Shown piece by piece: positions 20,368 to 20,486 of a DNA stretch of 20,486 bases. Position 1 is the first letter of the stretch. Every line of letters begins with the position of its first letter. This DNA is from Limnohabitans sp. (GTDB taxonomy: Bacteria > Pseudomonadota > Gammaproteobacteria > Burkholderiales > Burkholderiaceae_C): positions 1 to 20,486 of the forward strand of contig VEQI01000014.1 in NCBI GenBank assembly GCA_018883305.1, read 5' to 3'. Made by a program: the position numbers and the translations under genes. The notes beneath the pieces are model-generated. The model did not search any database and was not told the origin of the DNA. It saw nothing but the letters and a program-made list of their open reading frames with translations.

Positions 20368-20486
20368 ATGAAGCACGCCCTGCGTTGGACCCTTGGCTCA
20401 CGCTGGCCCACCGTACCGGTGCTCAACCTGAGTGTGCTGCAATGGTCCGTGCTGATCTCGCTGTGCCTTCACGGACTGTTGCTGAG
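20368..20486 (+). CDS. Start of a TonB-like energy transducer (partial)
   Basis: An ORF from ATG 20368 runs off the window end after 39 complete codons: MKHALRWTLGSRWPTVPVLN, then LSVLQWSVLISLCLHGLLL. The basic start and single hydrophobic segment ending in LHGLLL resemble the N-terminal anchor of TonB proteins. In other Burkholderiales a TonB gene commonly follows this RNB gene, before aroE (from memory). It lies 22 bp after the RNB stop. No clear Shine-Dalgarno is visible, so a slightly later start is possible. Confidence 0.6.
   Translation, partial: MKHALRWTLGSRWPTVPVLNLSVLQWSVLISLCLHGLLL

Overview
The window looks like chromosomal DNA of a betaproteobacterium, most likely Burkholderiales and probably Comamonadaceae. 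The basis is high G+C codon use, an accBC-prmA order next to a TlpA-like thioredoxin, and an nrdAB pair followed by a KPAAKK-repeat histone H1-like gene with the C-terminal LNPQAAWPFP. It also has an RNB exonuclease followed by a TonB-like start. Genus cannot be fixed from the sequence alone. It is a dense housekeeping region: no insertion sequences, phage genes, tRNA, rRNA or CRISPR were seen.

Layout. Positions 1-664 hold the tail of a small Cys/His-containing protein and ampD (plus strand). Positions 665-5324 hold a long regulatory region with a tandem NrdR-box pair over a sigma70 promoter, then nrdA and nrdB, the class Ia ribonucleotide reductase. Positions 5325-6339 hold a 34-bp palindrome, the H1-like gene, a clear terminator and a small DUF167 gene. 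Positions 6325-11187 form a minus-strand block read right to left: an unnamed conserved gene, a TlpA-like gene, accB, accC, prmA and a PfkB nucleoside kinase. mpl (11235-12671, plus) diverges from that block. Positions 12708-14003 hold a transcription attenuator and a type I DAHP synthase gene. Positions 14027-17551 form a second minus-strand block (rodA, a GxGxxG dehydrogenase, tldD). From 17570 to the end on the plus strand come a YqiA-like esterase, an RNB exoribonuclease and the start of a TonB-like gene.

Functional themes. AmpD and Mpl are consecutive actors in murein tripeptide recycling, and RodA polymerises new glycan strands. NrdA/NrdB make dNTPs under apparent NrdR control. AccB/AccC feed fatty acid synthesis. 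The DAHP synthase opens the shikimate pathway and is preceded by an unannotated 26-codon leader ORF containing four Phe, one Tyr and one Trp codon within eight positions. An 11-nt direct repeat follows that can form mutually exclusive antiterminator and terminator hairpins. This is the strongest new find in the window.

A second pattern recurs at up to six starts (mpl, the leader ORF, tldD, rodA, the RNB gene and the unnamed 195-aa gene). A -10-like hexamer sits 6-8 nt before the ATG with no Shine-Dalgarno sequence, suggesting leaderless transcripts. Genes such as the H1-like gene and the esterase carry strong Shine-Dalgarno sequences, so both initiation modes may coexist here.
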